The notes under the pieces were generated by a model. That model was not told the DNA's origin and ran no database searches. It saw nothing but the letters and a program-made list of their open reading frames with translations. The position numbers and the translations under genes are program-made. A DNA stretch of 64,000 nucleotides from an uncultured Geobacteraceae bacterium (GTDB lineage Bacteria; Desulfobacterota; Desulfuromonadia; Geobacterales; Pseudopelobacteraceae), in NCBI GenBank assembly GCA_903901875.1, contig CAIUSO010000084.1:23502-87501 (forward strand), in the 5' to 3' direction. Within the stretch, counting starts at the first letter, position 1. Every line of letters starts with the position of its first letter. Of the stretch, positions 45,260-52,617 are shown piece after piece.

Positions 45260-46540
45260 ATGAGAATAGGTATTTTATTGGTGGCATTGTGGTTTTGTAC
45301 CGTCCTGGCAGGGTGCAGTGGTGGCGAGCATGGAGAGATTCCCTTCGGCAACACGACACAGGCTGAGCCGGCCAGTGCTCCTGCCCTGATATCGATTACG
45401 ATTACATCAGCAGTATCAAGAGTTGTTGCGGGAGCAACAGTGCAATTTACCGCTACCGGTACGTACTCCGATGACTCCACCAAAAACATCACCAACGCCG
45501 TAACCTGGACTTCGGCCGCCCCCTCTGTCGCAACTATAACGTCAAGCGGGATAGTGACCGGGATAATTCCCGGCCAAACTGTTATCGGAGCCGCACTAGC
45601 CAGCCCATATGTCTACGCGGAATTTCAGTTTGCAGTGACAAATTTCTCCCTGGCAGGCACCGTTACAGAGTTCATCACCCCAACTCCGAATGTCTTGGGT
45701 CTCTATGGTATTACGGCAGCACCAGATGGTAATGTTTGGATTGCAGAAACTGGTGCAAAAAAGATCGCCAAGGTTACCCCCTCTGGTGTGATAACGGAAT
45801 ATTCAGTTCCGTCCTCTGGCAGACCGCTCAGTGTCACATCAGGTCCTGATGGTAACGTATGGTTTAATGAGATTGGGCCATCGATGATAGGTAGGGTTAC
45901 CGCTGCCGGGATGATCACTGAATATGTTGTCCCCTCGGCAAAAAATACCGGATATATCACATCCGGGCCAGACGGGAACCTTTGGTTTACTGAAGGTAAC
46001 TCCATAGCTAAAATTACTACATCCGGGGTGATCACCGAATATACTCTCACTTCTCAAGTATATGCCGGGGCTATTACTTCCGGGCCGGATGGTAATCTCT
46101 GGTTTGCCGATACGCTCAATAACAAGATAGCCAAAATGACTACTTCTGGTGTACTTACCGAGTATACGATCCCATCGGGTAACACTCCGTCGGCGATAAC
46201 TGCAGGAGCTGATGGGAATATGTGGTTTACGGAAAATACGGCAAATACGACAAATAAAATTGGCAAAATCACTACATCCGGGGTTGTCACAGAATATTCC
46301 CGTCCTGGTGGTGCTATGCTGTTTGGCATAACTGCCGGCCCTGACGGGAACATTTGGTATGCAATACCCGACATTAATGGCATCGGTACCATCACTCCAC
46401 AGGGCATAATGACAGAGCATACCTACGCTTTGACTACTATCGGAATATTTGGATTAGCCTTCACTCCCGACGACACGCTCTGGTTTACCGAAACAAATGG
46501 CAGTGGAAAATTCGGTGCAATTAGGCCAGCCTCCCAATGA
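45260..46540 (+). CDS. Lipoprotein with Ig-like (Big_2) and virginiamycin-B-lyase-like beta-propeller, 426 aa
   Basis: A signal with lipobox LAGC (Cys about 16) is followed by a Big_2 Ig-like domain (about 45-130; VVAGATVQFTATGTYSDDST) and then seven repeats of about 42 residues of the type ITSGPDGNLWFTE followed by KITTSGVITEY. This is the propeller seen in virginiamycin B lyase (Vgb) and NHL-like proteins. Outside that enzyme it is usually a surface beta-propeller of unknown ligand. I see no evidence of antibiotic-lyase function. ATG 45260 is chosen because it directly precedes the signal peptide; the frame is open to 45203. Confidence 0.8.
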   Translation: MRIGILLVALWFCTVLAGCSGGEHGEIPFGNTTQAEPASAPALISITITSAVSRVVAGATVQFTATGTYSDDSTKNITNAVTWTSAAPSVATITSSGIVTGIIPGQTVIGAALASPYVYAEFQFAVTNFSLAGTVTEFITPTPNVLGLYGITAAPDGNVWIAETGAKKIAKVTPSGVITEYSVPSSGRPLSVTSGPDGNVWFNEIGPSMIGRVTAAGMITEYVVPSAKNTGYITSGPDGNLWFTEGNSIAKITTSGVITEYTLTSQVYAGAITSGPDGNLWFADTLNNKIAKMTTSGVLTEYTIPSGNTPSAITAGADGNMWFTENTANTTNKIGKITTSGVVTEYSRPGGAMLFGITAGPDGNIWYAIPDINGIGTITPQGIMTEHTYALTTIGIFGLAFTPDDTLWFTETNGSGKFGAIRPASQ

Positions 46541-46584
46541 TGGCCATTTTTGCAGAACGAGAAGCAGAAAGGACCGCGAGTACA

Positions 46585-46860
46585 TCAAACAAAGCACTGA
46601 TAAGGTAGCGTTATACCCAAATTATCGGGAAAGTTGATTATTCTAGGAATATTACCTCGAAAGTACAGGCATTGTAGCCAGTTGGACAAAAGCCGGTAGC
46701 CTGCAGAATCAATACGCTTAATGCCACTGCAATCAATATTAATTTCTCTCCGCGAGCCTTTACTTTCATACGAGAGTTTCATAAGTGACTCAAAGTGCTC
46801 AGTTATACCAACGAGTGTCCAGTCACCATTCAATTTTGTTGAAACAGATGAAGTTTCCAT
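46585..46860 (-). CDS. STAS-domain protein, 91 aa
   Basis: A single STAS domain: central strand and loop INIDCSGIKRIDSAGYRLL, where Ser in the DSAG motif is the usual phosphorylation or contact residue, and a C-terminal helix. Stand-alone STAS proteins act as anti-sigma-factor antagonists or as lipid-transport (MlaB-like) or chemotaxis adaptors. No kinase of the SpoIIAB type is next to it, so the partner is unknown. Strong ribosome site (AAGGAGGAC). Three TAATGTAT-type sites upstream suggest a dedicated repressor. Confidence 0.82.
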   Translation of the reverse strand: METSSVSTKLNGDWTLVGITEHFESLMKLSYESKGSRREINIDCSGIKRIDSAGYRLLSNWLQCLYFRGNIPRIINFPDNLGITLPYQCFV

Positions 46861-46904
46861 TAAATGTCCTCCTTACTGATCAGCGTTTTTTTATAAAGCA
46901 TCAG

Positions 46905-46984
46905 ATACATTACATCTTTCTAATGTATGCATTATAGCTATTGTGTCCATTGCTGTCAATGTTTTTTAGCTATATCTAATGTAT
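46905..46984. promoter_or_regulatory. Three ATACATTA/TAATGTAT sites upstream of the STAS gene
   Basis: ATACATTA (46905-46912) and TAATGTAT (46921-46928) form an inverted pair with an 8-base loop, and a third TAATGTAT lies at 46977-46984. The stretch is very AT-rich. It looks like an operator region; the protein that binds it is unknown. Confidence 0.45.
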
Positions 46985-47008
46985 CTTTTTTAAATATATT
47001 TGATTTAA

Positions 47009-47194
47009 TTTAGGTTTATTGGAGGTACAGAATTTGAAGTTGAAGAGGCGAATAGGGCCGGAACAAAGCAGTTTGTTGATCCAGCTCTTGTAAAGACCAC
47101 TCTCAGGCATGGGTATGAACTCTACAGAGGGTTGGAACACCCTTTTGCAAGGGCGTTGGCGATGATGTTTATTATTTCAGAAGTGCATCCGTAG
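47009..47194 (+). pseudogene. Remnant of a Fic/DOC-family gene
   Basis: A frame without start codon reads FIGGTEFEVEEANRAGTK, then LVKTTLRHGYELYRGLEHPF, then ALAMMFIISEVHP followed by TAG. The pattern of a LEHPFARA helix before SEVHP matches the sequence just ahead of the Fic active-site motif (HPFxxGNGR) in AMP-transferring Fic proteins. Here translation stops immediately after HP, and the N-terminal part and the catalytic loop are missing, so it is a decayed fragment. No intact Fic gene is nearby. Confidence 0.6.
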
Positions 47195-47261
47195 TAGTTA
47201 CTGTCTTTGACGTTCATCACCACAAAGTTGTAGAGAAATCCGGTGGGCAGAGTTCAATTAC

Positions 47262-47300
47262 GAAAAAAGCCGGGCACCCATACTACCGGAGTGCCCAGCT
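47262..47300 (-). terminator. Rho-independent terminator of the TRL-like lipoprotein gene
   Basis: On the minus strand, arms AGCTGGGCAC and GTGCCCGGCT (plus 47291-47300 and 47268-47277) are followed by TTTTTTCG. It lies about 28 bases after the stop. Confidence 0.85.
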
Positions 47301-47327
47301 TCGCTCTAAATTTGCCACCGAAGGGTT

Positions 47328-47633
47328 TTATTCACCAACTACGCGAACTTTATATGTCCCAATGACACCAAGAATGCTGTTGGCTTCCCAGTCAACATTT
47401 GAAACTTTTGTAATACCGCCATTTTTTTTGGCTGTTTCTATACTACAATCGCCTGTAGCAACCATTGACAATATACTTTTACATTCGGCAGTTCCTTCTT
47501 TTTTACCTTGTGCCCCAGTTGCAGAAATGGGGAGTTTCAGGTCCGTATAAAGAGTACCAATAGGCATCGATGAAGCACAGCCGGAAAGCATCCCAGTACC
47601 AATAAGCAGTCCTACTAAAGCAATTTTTTTCAT
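47328..47633 (-). CDS. TRL-like small lipoprotein, 101 aa
   Basis: Lipobox LSGC (Cys about 19) after a classical signal. The mature part (GTLYTDLKLPISATG, then SILSMVATGDCSIETAKKNG) matches the TRL-like family, named for a tRNA-linked locus in Leptospira, which is found as short surface lipoproteins in many Gram-negatives. Role unknown. The single Cys pair (in AECKS and GDCS) may form a disulfide. It has its own terminator and no operon partner. Confidence 0.85.
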   Translation of the reverse strand: MKKIALVGLLIGTGMLSGCASSMPIGTLYTDLKLPISATGAQGKKEGTAECKSILSMVATGDCSIETAKKNGGITKVSNVDWEANSILGVIGTYKVRVVGE

Positions 47634-47745
47634 TACTTCTCCCTGTCAATCGTAAATTTACTTCAAATTTTATCGATATTGTATACGAAATACAACAGAA
47701 TGTAAAAAGAATTCTCTAATTTGGTGAAGCATGGCATCTAGTTAC

Positions 47746-48321
47746 CTACCTCCGCTCGCGGAACTCTTCTCTTCTTTCTTCTCTACGTTCGCCTTTTCTC
47801 TCGTCTCTATGCTCGCCCCTGCGGTCTTCACGGCGGATCTCCGGGCGATGGAGCTTTCCACGGTACCTTGGACCTTCATGTTCGAAACGTTTGAACTCGA
47901 CAGCTGAGTGACGGCGGATGTCCACTATTTTATACCTTACGATCAGCTCTGGCAGAATGGTGCGACGAATTGGCTCCCAGCTGCCGCCGTAATAGCTCGT
48001 ACGGAACCAATGACCCCTGTCATGGAAGTAATATGCTATTCCATCAAACATCAAGTCGAAGCCCACGCCGGTGGCAACATAGAAACCGATCTCAGGCACG
48101 AACACAAACTGGGGTGGTGCAGCAGGCATAACCACCGGCGTTTGCACGGCTACAGGTGGAGCATAGACCGGCGGCGGAACGTATGCTGGTTCAGGCTGAT
48201 CAGATATCTGCCCGGTGGAATAGGTAACCGCAAGCTCGTCGGCGGAAACCATTGACACCGCCGTCGTCGATAAAAGGAGAGTTACAGCGAGTGTTGTTTT
48301 CAGTAAGCGAGTTGCTTTCAT
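47746..48321 (-). CDS. Secreted protein with Pro-rich middle and highly charged tail, 191 aa
   Basis: A signal peptide (cleavage near SMVSA-DE, about 27) is followed by a Pro/Val-rich segment (about 45-75), a compact aromatic domain (about 75-130; VPEIGFYVATGVGFDLMF and YYFHDRGHWFRTSYYGGSWE) and a tail of Arg/Glu repeats. The aromatic part resembles the small YXWGXW/DUF6600-like surface domains found in stress-inducible proteins. The charged tail may bind nucleic acid or anionic surface polymers. A good ribosome site and a sigma-54 promoter at 48383 are present. No partner gene. Confidence 0.7.
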   Translation of the reverse strand: MKATRLLKTTLAVTLLLSTTAVSMVSADELAVTYSTGQISDQPEPAYVPPPVYAPPVAVQTPVVMPAAPPQFVFVPEIGFYVATGVGFDLMFDGIAYYFHDRGHWFRTSYYGGSWEPIRRTILPELIVRYKIVDIRRHSAVEFKRFEHEGPRYRGKLHRPEIRREDRRGEHRDERKGERREERREEFRERR

Positions 48322-48382
48322 ATAGCGATCTCCTGGTGGCCTTAAGTTGTTGATCAGTGTTATAAACGGACACGGGTGGAGT

Positions 48383-48400
48383 ATGCGAAAACGGTGCCAT
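48383..48400 (-). promoter_or_regulatory. Sigma-54 promoter of the secreted charged-tail protein
   Basis: Minus-strand ATGGCACCGTTTTCGCATA has a perfect TGGCAC and TCGC at -12 with 10-base GG-GC spacing. Predicted start near 48373, 52 bases before the ATG. The place where an enhancer would be expected (48480-48521) is occupied by a dispersed repeat. Confidence 0.7.
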
Positions 48401-48449
48401 TTCTAAAAGCATAGAATAATATTACGAGCCACTTGCAAATAAATTATCA

Positions 48450-48556
48450 TCCCCGAATGCCTTTATCGGGGATCCAGGTTTTTCAGACAGTTAGAATCTG
48501 GATTCCGGCCTAAAGCCTGCCGGAATGACATCGTTTTGGACTTTTGCAAGAGCCTC
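48450..48556. repeat. Dispersed repeat region ending in GGACTTTTGCAAGAGCCTC
   Basis: Contains CCCCGAATGCCTTTATCGGGG and CCGGCCTAAAGCCTGCCGG hairpins, and ends in a 29-base sequence that recurs inverted at 15194-15222 with one mismatch. It lies directly against a transposase remnant, so it may be the end of a lost insertion sequence. Confidence 0.55.
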
Positions 48557-48705
48557 CTGCTTCCATCACCCCGGAGCCAACAAAGCATCCACGCTTTTTG
48601 AAATCAGCAATCTCATACGCTCCTTGTTTTTTTCGAAGTAACCGATCTCCCTTTCGCATTGTTCCCTGTCATTTTCTGGTAGAGCAGATAAAGCCTCTTA
48701 TGTCA
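48557..48705 (-). pseudogene. Frameshifted transposase C-terminal fragment (ISKra4-like)
   Basis: On the minus strand one frame reads ALSALPENDREQCEREIGYF then EKNKERM. After a frame change the next reads ADFKKRGCFVGSGVMEAGG. Together they resemble the conserved YFEKNxERMRYxxFRxxGLFVGSGVVEAGCK end of ISKra4-type transposases. The fragment is cut off by the repeat at 48556. No intact copy is in the window. Confidence 0.55.
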
Positions 48706-48813
48706 GATTAGAACCTATTCCGGATTTCTTTAACACTATCCGGCCAACTTTGTTGGGCTTTTGGCAGGAGAAAGGAAGTTTGTCTCGTGTCAATAGCAGA
48801 CCACAATCACTCT

Positions 48814-49017
48814 TTATCTCCCGCTTCTCCGACGCTTGGTAACCGACTCACCGCCTATTCCCCAGTTGTCGGTATCCACTTCCTCTATCACAACAACCGT
48901 AGTGGCCGGATTTTTACCAAGCACATCAACAAGCAACTGGGTAGTGCCCTTGATCAGTGCTTCCTTCTGCTCGGCGGTTGCTCCTTCACGGGTTATTTTG
49001 ATGTTTACGAATGGCAT
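48814..49017 (-). CDS. 4-oxalocrotonate tautomerase family protein, 67 aa
   Basis: Pro follows the start Met (MPFVNIKITREGATAEQK), which after Met removal gives the catalytic N-terminal proline of the tautomerase superfamily. The core ends VVVIEEVDTDNWGIGGESVT, typical of the 60-70 residue members. It is a small oligomeric enzyme that isomerises keto-enol substrates; the physiological substrate is unknown. Excellent ribosome site (GGAGGAAC). It stands alone next to a transposase remnant. Confidence 0.88.
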   Translation of the reverse strand: MPFVNIKITREGATAEQKEALIKGTTQLLVDVLGKNPATTVVVIEEVDTDNWGIGGESVTKRRRSGR

Positions 49018-49133
49018 TGTTCCTCCGGGTCTCTTCAGTTTTGTTTTTGCGAAAAACTTCTGTCAGTCGCCACCAGTATCTCGGCACTCCGGCCAGATAG
49101 CCGACGTAATTGAGGGCTGCTACAGCACAAGAA

Positions 49134-49166
49134 CGTAAAGAGGCCGCTTCATAGAAAGCGGCCTCT
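49134..49166 (-). terminator. Terminator of the Ala/Lys-rich secreted protein gene
   Basis: Perfect 11-base arms AGAGGCCGCTT (49139-49149) and AAGCGGCCTCT (49156-49166) around a 6-base loop. On the minus strand TTACGTTC follows. Confidence 0.7.
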
Positions 49167-49190
49167 GCATCATCAGTATGTTACTCGAAA

Positions 49191-49436
49191 TTACTTTGCA
49201 GCAGGAGCGGCAGGTGCTGCTTCAGCTTTCGGTGCTTCTTCTTTTTTCTCTGCTTTAGCAGCTTTTTTAGCTTTCTTTACTTTTTTAGCTTTTTTAGCAG
49301 GTTTAGCTTCTTTTTTCTCTACAGCAGGAGCAGCAGCGTCAGCAGCAGGTGCAGGAGCAGCATCGGCAGCGAAAACAACAGCAGAGAAGGACAGAGCTAC
49401 GAGAGCGGCAACGATTGAGGAGAGAACTTTTTTCAT
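49191..49436 (-). CDS. Secreted Ala/Lys-rich low-complexity protein, 81 aa
   Basis: Signal peptide MKKVLSSIVAALVALSFSAV with cleavage at VFA-AD (about 23), then a mature part made almost only of Ala, Lys, Glu and Pro (KKAKKVKKAKKAAKAEKKEE). It is strongly basic and should lie in the periplasm, perhaps binding polyanions. It resembles the proteins at 59831-60157 and 60254-60589 in design. A sigma-54 promoter is at 49496 and a strong terminator follows, so it is monocistronic and possibly highly expressed. Confidence 0.75.
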   Translation of the reverse strand: MKKVLSSIVAALVALSFSAVVFAADAAPAPAADAAAPAVEKKEAKPAKKAKKVKKAKKAAKAEKKEEAPKAEAAPAAPAAK

Positions 49437-49494
49437 GGGTAAAACCTCCGATTTGAATTATGGGCAACGCCCGAGTGATTGTACCTTAACCTTT

Positions 49495-49512
49495 TGCAGG
49501 TCACGTGCCAAG
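49495..49512 (-). promoter_or_regulatory. Sigma-54 promoter of the Ala/Lys-rich protein gene
   Basis: Minus-strand TTGGCACGTGACCTGCAAAA has TTGGCACG and CTGCA with the correct 10-base GG-GC spacing. Predicted start near 49484, 48 bases before the ATG at 49436. Confidence 0.75.
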
Positions 49513-49682
49513 TTGTGACAACGTGCATTAGAACTTTTAGTCGTTGATATTATTGGATTTATATATGTTATGTTGCTGTTAAATATAGCTGATATGGGGT
49601 GTGGCGGTTATGGGAGTACCTTATTTGGGGTAGGTGGTTCTCTCCACGGGAAGTGATTTGTTGACAACATCATGCCTATTTC

Positions 49683-49724
49683 TTGACGTTAGCCGCTAAC
49701 GGTACTATTATGTTAGCAACTAAC
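49683..49724 (+). promoter_or_regulatory. Promoter with two GTTAG-NNN-CTAAC operators
   Basis: A -35-like TTGACG is followed by CGTTAGCCGCTAACG (49687-49701) and GTTAGCAACTAAC (49712-49724), whose centres are 24 bases apart, with TACTATTAT between them as a -10 region. The operators would cover the promoter, suggesting autorepression of the small regulator gene that starts at 49741. Confidence 0.65.
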
Positions 49725-49740
49725 GCAGGAGGTGTGATCT

Positions 49741-49983
49741 GTGGCAAAAACATCGGCGCAAAGACAAGCGGAGTATAAAGCCCGCCGTATCGATAACCTG
49801 GATGAAAAGAAACTGGGTATTTGGCTGCCGATCGGGAGTTGTTTCGCCCTCAAAAGGTTAGCACGACGCGCTGGCATAACTAAAAAAGATTTGTTAACGA
49901 GGATGCTTAATGACGCTGATTTAGCAGTAATTAAACAACTTGATATTGACACTGACGAGTGGAACGAGTATATGAAACGTTGA
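49741..49983 (+). CDS. Small putative DNA-binding regulator, 80 aa
   Basis: Starts at GTG after GGAGGTGTGATCT. The N-terminus AKTSAQRQAEYKARR followed by KKLGIWLPIGSCFALKRLAR and KKDLLTRMLNDAD has the strand-helix-helix layout of ribbon-helix-helix proteins found on phages and plasmids. Paired palindromes at its promoter are the expected binding sites. It begins the accessory region that includes a MucR regulator and an integrase. Confidence 0.65.
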   Translation: MAKTSAQRQAEYKARRIDNLDEKKLGIWLPIGSCFALKRLARRAGITKKDLLTRMLNDADLAVIKQLDIDTDEWNEYMKR

Positions 49984-50001
49984 TATTTGTATTTCAGTCA
50001 G

Positions 50002-50016
50002 ATATTATGTATACGA
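50002..50016. promoter_or_regulatory. TTATGTATACGAA site upstream of the MucR gene
   Basis: Contains the same TTATGTATAC core as the large palindrome at 50581-50612. A related AATGTATACAAAA lies after the integrase near 51701. Probable common operator. Confidence 0.45.
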
Positions 50017-50044
50017 ATTTAACTCATATAATCAGGAGAACACA

Positions 50045-50500
50045 ATGTCATCAATCGCAGAACTCACAGCACAACTAATGGTAGCTCGTCTCACAAATAA
50101 GGATCTCTCTTTCGAAGAGTTACAAAAAGAGATGGATTTCTTTGCTGCAAAGCTTACCAGTATCGACTCTGGCTCAGCTATCTGTGAAGATGTCACTGCA
50201 CTATTAGCCAAAGAAGAGACAGAAGCCCCAACAAAAATTGACTTGAAAAAAATATTTAAAAAGGATGAAGTCATTTGCCTGATCTGTAACAAAGGTTTCA
50301 AGACGCTCAAGCGGCACTTAACCACTATCCATCACATATCTGATAAAGAGTACAAAATAAAGTTCGGCATAAGCCCACAGCAAAACCTTGTAGCAAAGGC
50401 GTACTCAGACAGAAAGAAAGCTGATGCACAGAGAAATAACCTTGGAGCCAAAATGCAAGCGGGAAGAAAAGCAAAAGCAGAGGCTGCTGCTCATAACTGA
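50045..50500 (+). CDS. MucR/Ros-family zinc-finger transcriptional regulator, 151 aa
   Basis: The core ICLICNKGFKTLKRHLTTIHH (about 78-98) is the C2H2-type finger of the Ros/MucR family, followed by the typical EYKIKFGISP segment. An N-terminal helical part (1-65) probably serves oligomerisation and the Lys/Ala-rich tail contacts DNA. Such proteins repress surface, virulence or element genes by binding AT-rich DNA. It is encoded between a small regulator and a tyrosine recombinase, suggesting it controls the mobile element. Good ribosome site (CAGGAGAAC). Confidence 0.9.
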   Translation: MSSIAELTAQLMVARLTNKDLSFEELQKEMDFFAAKLTSIDSGSAICEDVTALLAKEETEAPTKIDLKKIFKKDEVICLICNKGFKTLKRHLTTIHHISDKEYKIKFGISPQQNLVAKAYSDRKKADAQRNNLGAKMQAGRKAKAEAAAHN

Positions 50501-50540
50501 AACTGAGCAGTATTAATCAAAGGATATTGAGACTGATGAA

Positions 50541-50572
50541 GAGCCAGGCGTGGCTGCCTGGCTCATTTTATA
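50541..50572 (+). terminator. Rho-independent terminator of the MucR gene
   Basis: GAGCCAGGC and GCCTGGCTC arms around GTGGCT, followed by ATTTTAT. It lies 41 bases after the stop. Confidence 0.8.
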
Positions 50573-50580
50573 CGTATTTA

Positions 50581-50612
50581 TTAGTATACATAATTATCCT
50601 TATGTATACTAA
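50581..50612. promoter_or_regulatory. Palindromic operator TTAGTATACATAA / TTATGTATACTAA
   Basis: Two perfect 13-base inverted arms separated by 6 bases, ending 20 bases before the integrase start at 50633. It would overlap the promoter. The half-site TATGTATAC recurs upstream of the MucR gene. Confidence 0.6.
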
Positions 50613-50632
50613 TAACGCGGGAGGATTCACCC

Positions 50633-51649
50633 ATGGGTCACAACGAAATAACGCCTCAGAGAGAACTTATGGATGCTGGCTTTACACCCGTCGTAATTGA
50701 AAACCAATTTCTCGCTTCTGAAGGTAAAAATCCCTTGGATCTTGCGGCTGAATGGTTCGCTCTCGACATAGCAAATGGGGACGCTCGGCCTGACACCATT
50801 GCCACATACATGTCCCACTTGAACCACTGGATAGTCTGGTGCCGCGTCAACCGGATTGACCCAGGTCAGCCGACGGCTGAAGCAATAAAGTTTTTTCGAC
50901 AGGAGCTGGTACAAAGTGGAGCTGCCCATGCTACCGTTGCCCTGAAGTTGACTACTATCCGGCGTTTCTATGACGGAGCCGTTGCCCGAGGTTTTATCCA
51001 ACATAACCCGGCTGCGAAAATAAAGGCACCGCGCAACCGGTCTGCTGATTCTGAGATCATCAAGTGCCTGTCGGCCGGTGAAGCTGAGCTGCTGTTCCGT
51101 TCCCTACCCCACAGCAGTATGAAGCTAAAGACACTCCGAGATCGGGCAATGCTGGCATTGATGATGTTGGAAGGACTGCGACGGGTTGAAATCTGCCGGG
51201 CGAATATCAGCGACCTCGAAGATACAGCCAGCGGCACTCGTATACTGATTCACGGTAAAGGAAAAGACGGCTACATCTATCCACGTGAAGATACGGTGGA
51301 TTGCGTAAAGGAGTACCTTGCGGCCCGGGCAACCCCCCTACCCGACCGCCAGGGAGATCCAATGTTCGTTTCACTGTCGAAAAGCGGCAAAGAGATGGGC
51401 CGTCTTAGTAGGATTGGCTTGTCTAAATGGATGGACAAGTTGATGTTAACGGCTGAGATAGCAAAAGCTGGACGAGCCTGCCACGCATTACGACATACGT
51501 GTGGCTCGTTACTCTATCAGGCAACCCGTGACGTGAAAGTCGTGCAGGAGACTCTCCGGCATTCGACACTTGCAATGGCTGCAAAGTATAGTCACATCGA
51601 AGAACGGAGCAAGGCTCGGTACACTAAGGCTATTCCTGTGAAGCCCTGA
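50633..51649 (+). CDS. Tyrosine recombinase (XerC/D-like integrase), 338 aa
   Basis: An N-terminal SAM-like core-binding domain (about 25-125) is followed by the catalytic domain: Arg in LEGLRRVEICR (about 182), the HALRHTCGSLL box with His and Arg (about 285), a second His in LRHST and the nucleophile Tyr in AAKYSHIEE (about 320). All catalytic residues are present. It may integrate/excise the surrounding accessory region or resolve multimers. The operator at 50581 and the TGTATAC sequence after the gene (51700) suggest regulation. No direct-repeat attachment sites could be found by eye. Confidence 0.92.
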   Translation: MGHNEITPQRELMDAGFTPVVIENQFLASEGKNPLDLAAEWFALDIANGDARPDTIATYMSHLNHWIVWCRVNRIDPGQPTAEAIKFFRQELVQSGAAHATVALKLTTIRRFYDGAVARGFIQHNPAAKIKAPRNRSADSEIIKCLSAGEAELLFRSLPHSSMKLKTLRDRAMLALMMLEGLRRVEICRANISDLEDTASGTRILIHGKGKDGYIYPREDTVDCVKEYLAARATPLPDRQGDPMFVSLSKSGKEMGRLSRIGLSKWMDKLMLTAEIAKAGRACHALRHTCGSLLYQATRDVKVVQETLRHSTLAMAAKYSHIEERSKARYTKAIPVKP

Positions 51650-51762
51650 TTCATGTACCTGGCGCCTCTCTCATCTTGCAAGCACCGTTAGCAGCAAACG
51701 AATGTATACAAAACGAGCTTTCACTAAATGACCTCCAATGGACCCGCTATATAATACAGTTA

Positions 51763-51776
51763 CGTCATTTATGACG
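51763..51776. promoter_or_regulatory. Enhancer-like palindrome (UAS) CGTCATTTATGACG
   Basis: A perfect 14-base palindrome centred 132 bases upstream of the predicted sigma-54 start at 51902. It fits the pattern CGYCATNTRTGRCG of the sites at 14948 and 16714. Confidence 0.6.
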
Positions 51777-51873
51777 GTTTCTTATTGCCAGATGGCAGCT
51801 ACCCCCATGCTTTCAATTCTACATACTCCCTTTATTACCGCAGACTCTTCAATATTAACTCACGTGAAATCAC

Positions 51874-51893
51874 ACTGGCATGTTAGTTGCTTT
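51874..51893 (+). promoter_or_regulatory. Sigma-54 promoter of the His-rich protein gene
   Basis: ACTGGCATGTTAGTTGCTTT has TGGCAT and TTGC with 10-base GG-GC spacing. Predicted start near 51902, 43 bases before ATG 51945. Confidence 0.78.
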
Positions 51894-51944
51894 AAAACAT
51901 ACAGCATATTGATAGACCATTTGAAACCCCAAGGGAGAAAGCAT

Positions 51945-52319
51945 ATGGGACACGGGACAGTACACCACAAAGAAGATGATCACCGCACAGACGGGCACAA
52001 AGAGTGCTGCCATGAAAATAATGAGGAGCATTCGGTTGAAGCGTTGGTAGCTGAAAATCTTATGGCCCTTTCGGGCACGGTTACTTTGTTGGGCGCAACT
52101 ATTGAAATACTCGTTCATAAGACTGCAAGTATGGCATACCATATAATTGCAACTGAAGAAATCCTATCGGAAATAGTGGCGAAAACGGGACTAAATCTAG
52201 CCCAGGTTAATGCTCGTATCCGTGCCAAGATCGTTGCCGGAACTGATAATTTAGGTGATGCGGATCATGCAGTAGACGTTGCAGCATCAATCGTATCACA
52301 GGTACCACGTTGTTGCTGA
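51945..52319 (+). CDS. Hypothetical protein with His-rich N-terminus, 124 aa
   Basis: The first 35 residues are rich in His, Asp and Cys (MGHGTVHHKEDDHRTDGHKE, then CCHENNEEH), a likely metal-binding stretch. The rest is helical and moderately hydrophobic (ALSGTVTLLGATIEILVH, ATEEILSEIVAKTGLNLA) and ends in CC. No known family recognised. I chose ATG 51945 because AGGGAG precedes it and a sigma-54 promoter lies 52-70 bases upstream; the frame is open from 51738, but that part would be upstream of the transcript. It belongs to the sigma-54 set and lies next to the integrase. Confidence 0.6.
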   Translation: MGHGTVHHKEDDHRTDGHKECCHENNEEHSVEALVAENLMALSGTVTLLGATIEILVHKTASMAYHIIATEEILSEIVAKTGLNLAQVNARIRAKIVAGTDNLGDADHAVDVAASIVSQVPRCC

Positions 52320-52446
52320 ATCTCGGCCCAACCGAACTGGATTCCTTGGCTAACCAGTCGGTTGTCATGTTTCCTTTTCAGAGCCAAGGCACTACACTTT
52401 AAGCAGGTACCGGATCTTTGCGGCGTGTGCTTACGGAATCTAGGAT

Positions 52447-52482
52447 GAAAAAGGGCGGTGAGTTTTCAATAACTCACCGCCC
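52447..52482 (-). terminator. Rho-independent terminator of the small-protein operon
   Basis: Perfect 12-base arms GGGCGGTGAGTT and AACTCACCGCCC. On the minus strand TTTTTC follows. It lies 135 bases after the stop of the 129-residue gene at 52618 and would end the sigma-54 operon. Confidence 0.8.
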
Positions 52483-52617
52483 AAAATAGGTTTAAAACCT
52501 CTCGCTCCAAGCAGGTGCTGATAATCTGACAACTGGCGTCCCCTTGTACGGTTGACCAGAAATCAAACTCTCCATCTCATCAGAACAATCCGTGAACTAA
52601 CACTCAGGATCTTTTTT

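Noticed and set aside
45839..46420. Minus-strand frames opposite the Vgb-like lipoprotein
   Set aside because: They mirror the repeat periodicity of the real gene and have no start signals.
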